Shown here: in pieces, positions 49,407-56,992 of the stretch
How the letters are laid out: the number at the start of each line of letters is the position of its first letter
Numbering within the stretch: position 1 is the first letter of the stretch
Source: Polynucleobacter duraquae
GTDB taxonomy: Bacteria > Pseudomonadota > Gammaproteobacteria > Burkholderiales > Burkholderiaceae
Direction of reading: 5' to 3'
Assembly (NCBI RefSeq): GCF_000973625.1
Contig: NZ_CP007501.1
Location: 806,001 to 870,000, forward strand
DNA: 64,000 nucleotides
Made by a program: the position numbers and the translations under genes
The notes under the pieces: generated by a model
Told to the model about the DNA's origin: nothing
Database searches by the model: none
The model's input: the letters and a program-made list of their open reading frames with translations, nothing else

Positions 49407-50670
49407 GAAATTAACGAATACTCAGCCGATGACTTTCGTAGATAACCATTTAGAAATTAATCCTCCTTTAGTTGAGTCTTTAAATATCTCCATCGTCACA
49501 GAAACCTACCCCCCAGAGGTAAACGGAGTCGCAAGCACGCTAGCCCGCTTCATTCGAGGCTTAAGGGACCTAGGTCACTCCATCACGCTCGTAAGGCCGC
49601 GTCAAGGAAGGGGTGATAGCCCCGTATCTCAGGCTCATTTTCAGGAAATATTGACTCAGGGAATTCCTATCCCAGGCTATAGCTCCTTAAAGGTTGGCCT
49701 GCCAAGGCGAGGGATGTTCCTCCAGCAGTGGTCAGTCAATCGCCCCGATTTAGTACATATCGTGACAGAAGGCCCTCTTGGCTGGTCAGCACTAGAGGCT
49801 GCTCAGAAACTAGGTATTCCTATTTGCTCAGATTTCCGAACAAATTTTGATGCTTATTCCTCTCATTATGGATTGAATTGGTTAAAAAGCCCCATACAGA
49901 AATACATGAGGTATTTTCACAACAGAACAAACTTCACCATGGTCCCGACCCAAGGACTTAAAAGTCAGCTACAAAATGCTGGTTTTGAGAGGCTTAGAGT
50001 ATTGGCTAGGGGGATTGATACTGACTTATTTAATCCCTCCAAGCGTTCAAGTGAATTAAGAGAAAGCTGGGGCGTTAAAGATGGTGAAGAAGTCGTTGTC
50101 TATGTTGGCAGACTCGCGTCAGAAAAAAACTTACTGGTGACTGTGAATGCCTTTAAGGCGATGCTGGCCATTAAGCCAAATCTTAAGATAGTGTGGGTTG
50201 GTGATGGGCCACAAAAAAGTTTTTTAGAGCTAATATGCCCCAACAGTATTTTTGCAGGCATTCAGTCCGGTGAAAGTCTGGCTCAATACTATGCTAGTGG
50301 CGATATATTTCTTTTTTCAAGCTTAAGTGAAACCTTCGGAAATGTTACTTTGGAGGCAATGGCTAGTGGTTTAGCGGTATTGGCATATGACTATGCGGCT
50401 GCTGGTCAAGTCATTCAGAACGGGGTAAATGGAATGTTAGCTAACTGCAATCATCCCGATAGCTTCATCAATCAAAGTCTTGAATTATTAAAGAAAGGTC
50501 CTGAGTTAGATGTTTTAAGAAAAAATGCTCGACAAACTACCTTGAATCTCTCCTGGGAATCTGTCACAGCTAAATTAAATCAAAATTATTACGAGCTCTT
50601 ACACAGCTATCCTCCAAAAGAAAAAAAGATGAATGCCCTAGCTTTAAGCGAGGCTTGCATTAAACAATGA
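49405..50670 (+). CDS. Glycosyltransferase family 4, probably glycolipid-forming
   Basis: An enzyme of up to 421 aa with a GT-B fold. The N-terminal domain begins ISIVTETYPPEVNGVASTL near residue 29. The C-terminal domain has VVYVGRLASEKNLLV near 231 and the donor-site motif SLSETFGNVTLEAMASGL near 305, with the E-x7-E pattern. It resembles mannosyl- or glucosyl-diacylglycerol synthases of the SqdX/MgtA type. Because a Pho-box-like repeat covers the ATG at 49405, the ATG at 49429 is a likelier start. It would make phosphorus-free glycolipid under phosphate limitation; the acceptor is inferred. A broken lplT overlaps its stop. Confidence 0.82.
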   Translation: MKLTNTQPMTFVDNHLEINPPLVESLNISIVTETYPPEVNGVASTLARFIRGLRDLGHSITLVRPRQGRGDSPVSQAHFQEILTQGIPIPGYSSLKVGLPRRGMFLQQWSVNRPDLVHIVTEGPLGWSALEAAQKLGIPICSDFRTNFDAYSSHYGLNWLKSPIQKYMRYFHNRTNFTMVPTQGLKSQLQNAGFERLRVLARGIDTDLFNPSKRSSELRESWGVKDGEEVVVYVGRLASEKNLLVTVNAFKAMLAIKPNLKIVWVGDGPQKSFLELICPNSIFAGIQSGESLAQYYASGDIFLFSSLSETFGNVTLEAMASGLAVLAYDYAAAGQVIQNGVNGMLANCNHPDSFINQSLELLKKGPELDVLRKNARQTTLNLSWESVTAKLNQNYYELLHSYPPKEKKMNALALSEACIKQ

Positions 50671-51205
50671 ATCGTGTTTTCTACGTCGTTGCGTCTTCAC
50701 AATTTTTATCTTCTCTAGCAGATACGCTTTACTAATTGCATCCATTGCCTTATTGGTTCAAATGAGTGAGCCTAGTTGGTTTTCTCCGGCACTGAAAATT
50801 TTCTTTGTAATTCCCTATGTGTTTTTTGCGCTTTTCGTTGGTGCATTCGCAGACTCAAGGCCTAAGGGTCAAGTCATGCTGATCTCTAATGTTCTAAAAA
50901 CTGGTAGTTGCATATTGATCGTTTTTGGTTTGCATCCATTATTGGGTTATGGAATCGTTGGAATTGGTGCGGCACTCTACGCCCCCGCAAAATATGGAAT
51001 CTTAGTTGAGCAACTTCCTTCGGATAAATTGGTGGCTGCTAACGGCTAGATGGAGGGTTTAATTATTCCCTACATTATTTTCGGCACTTTATTGGGTGGA
51101 TTTCTGATTAGTGATGCCCTGAATCAATCACTAGTCAAATTCATTCCTGAAGTTTTTCAAACGGATTCATTCAGTCTTACCGAAATTGCCATCAAACGGT
51201 CATAA
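50667..51205 (+). pseudogene. lplT: Broken lysophospholipid transporter LplT (MFS)
   Basis: The frame starting at 50667 (overlapping the glycosyltransferase stop as ATGA) gives an LplT-like N-terminus (SSQFLSSLAD), then breaks at about 50730. The +1 frame continues with LIASIALLVQM and the family-typical RPKGQVMLISN and APAKYGILVEQLPSDKLVAANG, where a TAG (51047) replaces an expected Trp codon. Reading through gives MEGLIIPYIIFGTLLGG and an early end. A frameshift, a nonsense codon and loss of the last half make this a pseudogene. Confidence 0.82.
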
Positions 51206-51247
51206 ATTAAAAGAAGAATGAGAGCTAATTCTAAACATGAGGGTGTT

Positions 51248-51841
51248 ATGGGCATTTGCTTAGCAAGGATTTTATGTTTGCAGCTTTTGTTAATACCCCT
51301 AGCTTGCTTTGGGGCCAATGATGGGCCGCCTTTTGATTTAAAGGTATTCGTAGGAAGATCTGGCCCTGGTTTTCAAGTGCAAGCTACTTATGTGGCACCG
51401 GTTAATGAGTGTCAAGCTTATGCATTTTTAACCGACTATGAAGGCGCTAAAAATATTCCTGGCATTAGAGATTCCAAAGTACTTTTTAGGACTGGAAATA
51501 AAATTCAGGTTGAAAGGATTGCAGAAGAGCGGGTTTTGTTTTACCCAATTTTGCTGCGCTCAGTTTTGGAGTTTTCAGAAGTTTCGGATAAACGCCAAGA
51601 ATTTATCCAGATAGAAGGTGATGCTAAGTCCTATAAAGGTAGCTGGACAATTGAACCTGATAAAAATGGTACGCGTTTTACACATCATGCAACATTTGAA
51701 CTCGATACATCTATTCCATTCTTTTTAATTAGATTCTTTATAGAAAATAGTGCTACTAGGCGCTTTGAAATTATGGCTGAGCGTGTGCTGCTACAAAAAA
51801 ATACCTTGAGTGGGAGTTGTGGGAAATTTGCTTCATTGTGA
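51248..51841 (+). CDS. Exported START/SRPBCC-like protein, paralogue of 45255
   Basis: A 197-aa protein. The ATG at 51248 (GAGGGTG upstream) gives a signal peptide (ILCLQLLLIPLACFGAN). The mature domain matches the protein at 45255 along its length (AYAFLTDYEGA, ERVLFYPILLRSVLEF, GDAKSYKGSW, LSGSC near the end). It probably binds a hydrophobic ligand in the periplasm. It follows the broken lplT gene by 42 nt. Two paralogues flank the psd/aminotransferase/glycosyltransferase block. Confidence 0.75.
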   Translation: MGICLARILCLQLLLIPLACFGANDGPPFDLKVFVGRSGPGFQVQATYVAPVNECQAYAFLTDYEGAKNIPGIRDSKVLFRTGNKIQVERIAEERVLFYPILLRSVLEFSEVSDKRQEFIQIEGDAKSYKGSWTIEPDKNGTRFTHHATFELDTSIPFFLIRFFIENSATRRFEIMAERVLLQKNTLSGSCGKFASL

Positions 51842-51944
51842 TATTAAAAATCACATCTCAAATTCTTCCACATTATTCTCTGTAAGGGGCAATCAGGATT
51901 ACATTTAAGTGGTAAAGTAGTTTGAATTGCTGATGAGGGTCATG

Positions 51945-52427
51945 ATGCATACAAGATCTTTGTACCTTTTGCGACATGCTAAAGCTGAAAGTGCAACTCT
52001 TCAGTCTCTAGATGAGGATCGCACTCTAACTACTAGAGGTATTGATGATGCTAAAAAATTGGCTACAAAACTAATTAAAAAAGAAATTAGATTTGATCTT
52101 ATTCTCACAAGTCCTGCAATTCGAGCTATCACAACTGCTCAAATAATATCGAATCAACTTAAACACAAGCAAAGATTTTTAGAGGTTGATAAAAAGTTAT
52201 ATCAAGCAGATTGCACTACATTGTTAACAATAGCGAGCAAACTGCATAAGAAAATTAAAAGTGTCATGCTTGTGGGTCATAACCCGGCATTGGAGGATTT
52301 CGTTACGCTAATTGCCGGCGAATCAGTTTCAATGCAGACCTGTGCATTGATAGAGCTTTCCTTTGAATTTAAAGATTGGAGGGATCTAGATAAAGCGCCA
52401 TTAGTCAAAATGAAGCTGCTAAATTAA
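51945..52427 (+). CDS. sixA: Phosphohistidine phosphatase SixA-like
   Basis: A 160-aa histidine-phosphatase-superfamily protein. The catalytic RHG-type motif is LYLLRHAKAES near residues 6-16, the second Arg is in LTTRGIDDA, SPAIRAITTA follows, and the second His lies in VMLVGHNPALEDF near 103-115. SixA removes phosphate from phosphohistidine proteins such as the Npr phosphotransferase. The start is uncertain among the ATGs at 51933, 51942 and 51945; GAGGGT spacing favours the last. Confidence 0.88.
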   Translation: MHTRSLYLLRHAKAESATLQSLDEDRTLTTRGIDDAKKLATKLIKKEIRFDLILTSPAIRAITTAQIISNQLKHKQRFLEVDKKLYQADCTTLLTIASKLHKKIKSVMLVGHNPALEDFVTLIAGESVSMQTCALIELSFEFKDWRDLDKAPLVKMKLLN

Positions 52428-52437
52428 ACACCGTTGA

Positions 52438-53046
52438 TTATTGGGCCCAATTAAATCTTTGCAGTTGGATTAATGCTAAGCAATTTCGCTTGCCAACACT
52501 CATCTGTTCCTTAAAGAAGGTTACTGGTGTTGGTGGCTGAAGTATCAAATTCGCCTCTGCATCACCCATCATATTGCGTGGCACTAAGCCATGTTTTTCA
52601 CACAAACGCTTGATGGGGCGATTCCAGCTGATGCAATGCATGAAGAGATGGTGGTAATGGCGATTGCGAGCCCACGTTATAGCTTCGTCCATCATAGTAT
52701 CGGCAATACCTTGCTGGCGGTATTTTGGGCTCACAATGACACCAAACTCTACTTCAGTCCCACGCGAAGCAATATGAATGGTCCCAGCCCACTTGCCGTC
52801 GATCTTTGCCACTAAAAAATGGTTATTTTTAGGATCACTTGCAAACTGCTTTACTAGGGTATCAATTGATTCCTTGCTCATTGAGTGACCAAAGTAGTTA
52901 TGCAGAGTTTGTGAATCTTGGGCTTTTAACCAGGATCCATATTTCGAACACTGATTTCGTAATAGAAACTCAGTAGTCAGCCTGACTCTACTCAATATGG
53001 CCGCGCTTGTTGAAGTACTTGGCTTGGTAAAAAACATAAAGAGCAT
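52438..53046 (-). CDS. GNAT-family acetyltransferase
   Basis: A 202-aa N-acetyltransferase. The acetyl-CoA motif is VEFGVIVSPKYRQQGIADTMM near residues 105-125, in which the Q/RxxGxG/A pattern reads RQQGIA. It is followed by WARNRHYHHLFMHCISWNRP and KRLCEKHGLVPRN. The substrate is unknown. It is convergent with sixA (10 nt apart) and lies 6 nt downstream of a small gene on its own strand. Confidence 0.85.
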   Translation of the reverse strand: MLFMFFTKPSTSTSAAILSRVRLTTEFLLRNQCSKYGSWLKAQDSQTLHNYFGHSMSKESIDTLVKQFASDPKNNHFLVAKIDGKWAGTIHIASRGTEVEFGVIVSPKYRQQGIADTMMDEAITWARNRHYHHLFMHCISWNRPIKRLCEKHGLVPRNMMGDAEANLILQPPTPVTFFKEQMSVGKRNCLALIQLQRFNWAQ

Positions 53047-53052
53047 TAAAGT

Positions 53053-53232
53053 CTAATCTTCCAAATCCTCACTGCTGTCATCAACCCTGTATTCCAACTG
53101 AATCTTTTTTAGTGCCGGATGTAAAAGGGGGTTTGAATCCTTTGATGATGGATCAGATAAGTGGTAATAGCCATAAAAAGGTATGGGTTCTTTTTCAGCA
53201 AGCTCGCGATCTTCAGTAGTAAAGGTAGTCAT
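53053..53232 (-). CDS. Small acidic hypothetical protein (59 aa)
   Basis: A 59-aa protein with many Pro, Glu and Asp and the acidic end RVDDSSEDLED. The ATG at 53232 is chosen because AAGGAA precedes it with good spacing. It is coupled to the acetyltransferase downstream. The gap 53239-53534 shows no gene. Confidence 0.45.
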   Translation of the reverse strand: MTTFTTEDRELAEKEPIPFYGYYHLSDPSSKDSNPLLHPALKKIQLEYRVDDSSEDLED

Positions 53233-53534
53233 TAGCACTTTCCTTAAATGAATCAGAAGTGGTTACCTATGGGCTGTTAGAGCAAGCTGAGGAGACCGGA
53301 AAGGAGCAGAATTGCTCTTCATCTCCCATAAGTAGATTGCATTCTCAATCAATAAATGTGACAAATCTATCGTTAACTGAAATATTTAGAGCTAAATTTT
53401 AAGAGGTGAAATTGTCATATTTGAGCTTGATAAATCAGCTTCAATTATGACAAAGGGTTTCAAGCATTCACAAAGATGTCATAAGAAAAGTGGAGCATCT
53501 TACTCAAGATCAATAAAAATTGAAGGAGATGAAA

Positions 53535-53771
53535 ATGGTGAATCAAAATCTCAGTGACAAAATTATCAACCTTAGGAGAATGTCTGCTGAGTATTACCAA
53601 AAGGCGGCGTGGAATCAGTTGCTGGCATTAGATAATTACAGAGAAAATAATTTTGTGGCTGCAGAACGTTTTGCTCAACTGTCTTTTGAAGACCAGATGA
53701 ATGCGATGGAATGTGCAGAACTGGCTGATGCAGAATTTTGTCAGCATCTCGATCTGGAGTTTGCGCAATAA
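53535..53771 (+). CDS. Small helical hypothetical protein (78 aa)
   Basis: A 78-aa helix-rich protein (RRMSAEYYQKAAWNQLLALD, AERFAQLSFEDQMNAMECAE). The AAGGAG ribosome-binding site places the start at the ATG at 53535. The family is unknown and no signal peptide is present. Confidence 0.5.
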   Translation: MVNQNLSDKIINLRRMSAEYYQKAAWNQLLALDNYRENNFVAAERFAQLSFEDQMNAMECAELADAEFCQHLDLEFAQ

Positions 53772-53917
53772 GACTAAATGTTAACGTTAGCGCCTATGGC
53801 TTTAGGGTTATATTTGCACCAATTAACTTCGCCTGTATTACGGCTCATTTTTTTCAAGTATTGGCGATGAGTAATGTTTGGGCAAAGGCGAGCTGGTCTA
53901 TTAAACAAAATCGTTTG

Positions 53918-54088
53918 CTAGTCGAGATTTGACTCAAAATCATCATCAACAATTTCGTACTCTAAATGAAGTTGTTTGCGGATTCGGTGTTGCCATGCGA
54001 GCCGTTCCTTTAACAGATCGTGCTTAATTGAATCTGTGTACTCATCAAATGAATCATCATACCCACTAAAATAATAGTGGATTCTCAT
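53918..54088 (-). CDS. Small acidic hypothetical protein (56 aa)
   Basis: A 56-aa frame with an aromatic start (MRIHYYFSGYDDSFDEY) and an acidic end (EIVDDDFESNLD). Its layout resembles the 61-aa protein at 13666. No family is recognised. Confidence 0.4.
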   Translation of the reverse strand: MRIHYYFSGYDDSFDEYTDSIKHDLLKERLAWQHRIRKQLHLEYEIVDDDFESNLD

Positions 54089-54482
54089 GGCTCGCTCCAG
54101 GATCTATTGAGGTTTTTTGACCTATAGACCGAAGATGAAAGGCATTACATTTTGTGATGTAACTACTTTTATCTTCTGTTACCTTGCCAGCAGAAGTGTG
54201 ATCATCTAAAAATTACATGTCTATCATGACGGTAAAAATTACTTACAAAATCTTTTGGATGATGGTTAAAAACGACAGTTAACTAAATTGTAATTCCCTA
54301 ATCAATAAAGAGATTCTTTGTAAGACTGTTGATGCTCCCTTGTGTTGGGGGGGGTAACGGCTACTTAAATTTTTAATTACTTTATGACAATTGATTGACT
54401 ATTAGGTTAATTATTGACATATAGCCATGCTAAATTGCTTTACGAAATCTAGAAATATTGAAGCCAATAAATAAAAATCCAT
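54089..54482. other. Gene-free AT-rich stretch
   Basis: About 390 bp without a convincing gene. It contains a run of nine G at 54346-54354 and several TTGACA/TATAAT-like sequences near 54390-54430 that may form the promoter of the HU-like gene. No stable hairpin with a T run is seen. Confidence 0.4.
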
Positions 54483-54761
54483 ATGAATAAAGTAGAGCTA
54501 ATAGAGTTGATTTCGGCAGGGGCAGATATCCCAAATGCTGCTGCTAAGCTTGCATTGGAGTCGATCATATGTCGAATTATGGAGGCAGTAAGCGCGAATG
54601 AAGTAGTTCAGATTGGAGGCTTGGGATCATTTCTCCAGGTTAATCGAAGTGCTCGAATGGGGCGCAACCCTTCCACTGGCCTCTCAGTTCAAATCCTAGT
54701 CATTAAATCAGTTGTCTTTAGAGCTAGCTCAGCTTTCAAGAGGCAGATTAATCATCCTTAA
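54483..54761 (+). CDS. HU/IHF-family DNA-binding protein, divergent
   Basis: A 92-aa nucleoid-type protein. The N-terminal helices (MNKVELIELISAGADIPNAA) and the start of the beta arm (VVQIGGLGSFLQVNRSARMGRNPSTG) fit HU. The C-terminal part after the arm (LSVQILVIKSVVFRASSAFK) deviates from the usual IPA...FKPGKALKD pattern but keeps the FRASSAFK helix. It is probably an accessory HU rather than the housekeeping one. Confidence 0.82.
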   Translation: MNKVELIELISAGADIPNAAAKLALESIICRIMEAVSANEVVQIGGLGSFLQVNRSARMGRNPSTGLSVQILVIKSVVFRASSAFKRQINHP

Positions 54762-54856
54762 TCTGATAGATGCGAAGTGAGGCTTTAATGAGTACTTGAT
54801 TGATTGCAGGAATGAGGACTCTTTGAGTAACTTTAAGCCAGGCTATTTAAGTCCAG

Positions 54857-55306
54857 CTAAAGTCTGGCCAATTGGCCGCTAATTTTGGCACCTTTTTCAA
54901 TCGTAATTTCGTGGTAAAAAATATTGCCTGTAATCACTGCGCTTGCCCGAATAGTAAGGGTGATATGAACTTGAAGATCATTTTCAACGTGTCCAGCAAT
55001 ATCGGCTAATTGACAATTGACTTCGCCTTGGACTCTACCTTCTTTCCCAACTAATAGTTCTTTCGTAGCAAGGCTGCCTTCAATTAGCCCAGTTATGATG
55101 GTTTTATTAGGGACGTTGAAGGAGCCCATTAAGCAAACTCCTTCGCCAACAACTAGATTTCCTGCTTGGCGTACATTTTGCCCCTCTGGCAACGTTGGTG
55201 CACTTTGGATTATTTCACTAATCTCCTCGTTTTGAAGCAAGTCATTAGCGGGAATCATCTCTGATGATGTATTTGAGGTCGTTTCTATCTCTTTTTTAAA
55301 AAACAT
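54857..55306 (-). CDS. Bactofilin
   Basis: A 149-aa polymer-forming cytoskeletal protein. The DUF583/bactofilin beta-helix covers residues about 45-140 (GEGVCLMGSFNVPNKTIITGLIEG in successive turns, KEGRVQGEVNCQLADIAGHV, ASAVITGNIFYHEITIEKGAKISGQL). Bactofilins build stable filaments that position envelope enzymes. I prefer the ATG at 55306 (MFFKKE) to the earlier one at 55324. It is divergent from an HTH protein resembling the RodZ N-terminus. Confidence 0.88.
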   Translation of the reverse strand: MFFKKEIETTSNTSSEMIPANDLLQNEEISEIIQSAPTLPEGQNVRQAGNLVVGEGVCLMGSFNVPNKTIITGLIEGSLATKELLVGKEGRVQGEVNCQLADIAGHVENDLQVHITLTIRASAVITGNIFYHEITIEKGAKISGQLARL

Positions 55307-55396
55307 AGTCACCACCGCTTTCAACTAATGATTAGTAATAAAACTGTCAATTTCTTACTCTAGCATCGGTTTATGACAACTCTTTAATCAATCTTT

Positions 55397-55660
55397 ATGT
55401 TTTTAACGCCTAAACCAAAGGTAGTCATTGTGATTCTTAAAGAAGTACTGAAGGCAGCTCGTGAGGAGCGAGGCTTGCGCTATGAAGAACTTGCTGAAGC
55501 TGTCTGCTTAAAAAAGTGGCATATCAAGGAGCTTGAAGAGGCAGATACTTTTTTAACCTTCTACACAATGGCAATTAAGATACAGGCGGCAAAAAGAGTG
55601 GCAATTTATCTCGGTCTTTCAGAGCATCAGTTTTTATCAACCAATGAGGAAATGGGTTGA
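55397..55660 (+). CDS. RodZ-like helix-turn-helix protein without membrane part
   Basis: An 87-aa protein carrying the HTH_25-type fold of the RodZ N-terminus (LKAAREERGLRYEELAEAVC near residues 18-37, IKELEEADTFLTFYTMAIKI and RVAIYLGLSEHQFL). Full RodZ has a membrane helix and periplasmic domain, absent here. In RodZ this domain contacts the MreB cytoskeleton; next to a bactofilin a cytoskeletal role is possible. It may equally be a DNA-binding regulator. Confidence 0.65.
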   Translation: MFLTPKPKVVIVILKEVLKAAREERGLRYEELAEAVCLKKWHIKELEEADTFLTFYTMAIKIQAAKRVAIYLGLSEHQFLSTNEEMG

Positions 55661-55663
55661 GTA

Positions 55664-55846
55664 ATGTACTGGACTATAAAAGTTCGCCATTTTGATGGCG
55701 GTGGATCACATATCTCAAAGATCAGAATTCATGGGGAAAACTTGAGGGAGGCTAGGTCCAAGGTGCAGGATGTATACCGGAAGTCCTTGCTTATCTCGTA
55801 TCAGTTAGACAATGGGCCTGAGATTGAGTTTGAAAATTTAAATTAA
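55664..55846 (+). CDS. Small hypothetical protein (60 aa)
   Basis: A 60-aa protein (MYWTIKVRHFDGGGSHISKI) starting 3 nt after the HTH gene stop, so co-translated. The predicted beta-alpha composition fits no family I recognise. Confidence 0.45.
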   Translation: MYWTIKVRHFDGGGSHISKIRIHGENLREARSKVQDVYRKSLLISYQLDNGPEIEFENLN

Positions 55847-55880
55847 AATCTGAGATCTGAAATCTATTATTAATTAAAAC

Positions 55881-55968
55881 TTTTTAAATCAAAGGTTTGC
55901 AATCAATTTCAGAAACTAAGACAGCGTTCACTTAGTTGTCCAATATAGCAAAAGCTTGTCCAAAACAT
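55881..55968. repeat. Second copy of the intact island's left arm
   Basis: Matches 3488-3573 in order and spacing: TTTAAATCAA, TTTGCA, GACAGC, then TTCACTTAGTTGTCCAATAT and a second TTGTCCA exactly 20 bp on (55936 and 55956). No recognisable tRNA part precedes it. It appears to be the relic of an older element with the same integrase specificity. Confidence 0.7.
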
Positions 55969-56025
55969 GGATTGGATTAAATAGCACTTGAATAGATTCC
56001 AGACTTAAGGATATACTTTTCCGCA

Positions 56026-56216
56026 AGCAGGAGAGTGAGGTTTTATCTCCACCGAAGGCGCAAACTCCCATGAACGCTCAGGTATCCATCAGGAAGGTAC
56101 TGCTTATCCTAAATAGCCGTCTGGAGAGTCACCATCTTTATGGTGCACCGAAGGAGCAAGCACTCAGCCACGCTGCAGTGTGAATCTCTCAGGTATCAGG
56201 GACAGGGGGAGCGGCA
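56026..56216 (+). ncRNA. Tandem glycine riboswitch
   Basis: Two consecutive glycine aptamers. The first has GGAGAG, CACCGAAGGCGCAA, CTCAGGTA and AGGA. The second has GGAGAG, CACCGAAGGAGCAA, CTCTCAGGTA and GGGACAGGGGGA. These conserved blocks in this order define the class. Such riboswitches normally switch on gcvT or glycine-transport genes. Here the only downstream gene before a terminator encodes a 61-aa protein. Confidence 0.92.
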
Positions 56217-56333
56217 GCTATATTGATATGGCACTTTAGGAGATTTCGCATGCGCGCACTTCCAAGCTAATTCAGTTTTTGGTAATACAAATCAATTGAT
56301 TCAATTTTCACTTACTGAATAAGGATATTTATC

Positions 56334-56519
56334 ATGAGCAATAAACTAGTCCAAGAAGCCCCTTTTCATCCTGGATATGAGGATGCTGGCTATAAAAATG
56401 AAGTTTCACCAGCAATTGCTGAATTAGAAAGCTTTAGAAAAACAAACGCACGCTACCTCGGCTTTTCAGAGTTAATAGTAGATTTCTGTAAGTCACCGAA
56501 GTCATTTACTCCAGCCTGA
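56334..56519 (+). CDS. 61-aa protein downstream of the glycine riboswitch
   Basis: A 61-aa soluble protein (MSNKLVQEAPFHPGYEDAGY...) preceded by AAGGAT. No family is recognised and no glycine-metabolism domain is visible. It lies 117 nt after the riboswitch and 12 nt before a good terminator, so it appears to be the sole gene in the riboswitch transcript. A very short frame (MRALPS) lies in the leader. It may be glycine-induced, or a remnant left after loss of the original target gene. Confidence 0.6.
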   Translation: MSNKLVQEAPFHPGYEDAGYKNEVSPAIAELESFRKTNARYLGFSELIVDFCKSPKSFTPA

Positions 56520-56531
56520 TAGTCAAACAAC

Positions 56532-56562
56532 AACCCCAGTTAGTAATAGCTGGGGTTTGTTT
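56532..56562 (+). terminator. Terminator of the riboswitch transcript
   Basis: AACCCCAG pairs with CTGGGGTT around a 10-nt loop, followed by TGTTT. Confidence 0.8.
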
Positions 56563-56598
56563 AAAGCGTAGGTCTCACGTTTGAATCGTGCTGGGTAG
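56563..56598 (+). repeat. Strongly decayed tRNA-Arg 3' remnant
   Basis: AAAGCGTAGGTCTCACG, TTTGAATCGTGCTGGG and TAG follow the tRNA 3' half with several changes and loss of the CCA end. It directly follows the riboswitch transcript's terminator. Confidence 0.75.
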
Positions 56599-56746
56599 AG
56601 TAAAAAATCTATGAGCATTACCTTAAATAAGGATTCAAACTACATCTTGGTGGATGGATTTATCGGGACAGATCTAAAACTCAAAAGTAAATTGCGGACT
56701 TGTATCCTCTCCCTTAAGCTTAGAGCTGCTGCGATCATTTCTTTTT

Positions 56747-56774
56747 GCACGCGAGAATCGTGCTGGGCAGGCCA
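56747..56774 (+). repeat. Partial tRNA-Arg 3' remnant
   Basis: GCACG, then GAGAATCGTGCTGGGCAGG and CCA: the T-arm and acceptor end are kept, the anticodon side is lost. It is the last remnant seen in the window. Confidence 0.8.
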
Positions 56775-56870
56775 AATTCAATTTTTTTCTTGTATAAGCC
56801 CGGACTGATTTATTGGCTCGATTGTGGTTGATCATGGATCAAGCTTGGCTAGCGTTCAAGTAGCCTTGGT
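56775..56870. repeat. Left-end block C (third copy)
   Basis: After the remnant comes TTATTGGCTCGATTGTGG, ATCATGGATC and GCTTGGCTAGCGTT, matching left-end blocks A (18551) and B (21123). The palindrome found in A and B is absent. The polysaccharide cluster begins 120 bp later. Confidence 0.6.
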
Positions 56871-56992
56871 CATAAGTTAAAGTTATTGGGGTGAAGGTTA
56901 ATTTATTGCAATGCATCAAATTAAGTCAACAAAATGAGAAAAACATTCCTTTTCCACTTAAAATAATAGTTTCAATTGCCTAAAGGATTCTG

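Noticed and set aside
53738..53932. 64-aa plus-strand frame after the 78-aa helical protein
   Set aside because: It overlaps the previous gene and the minus-strand 56-aa gene, lacks a ribosome-binding site and has unusual composition.
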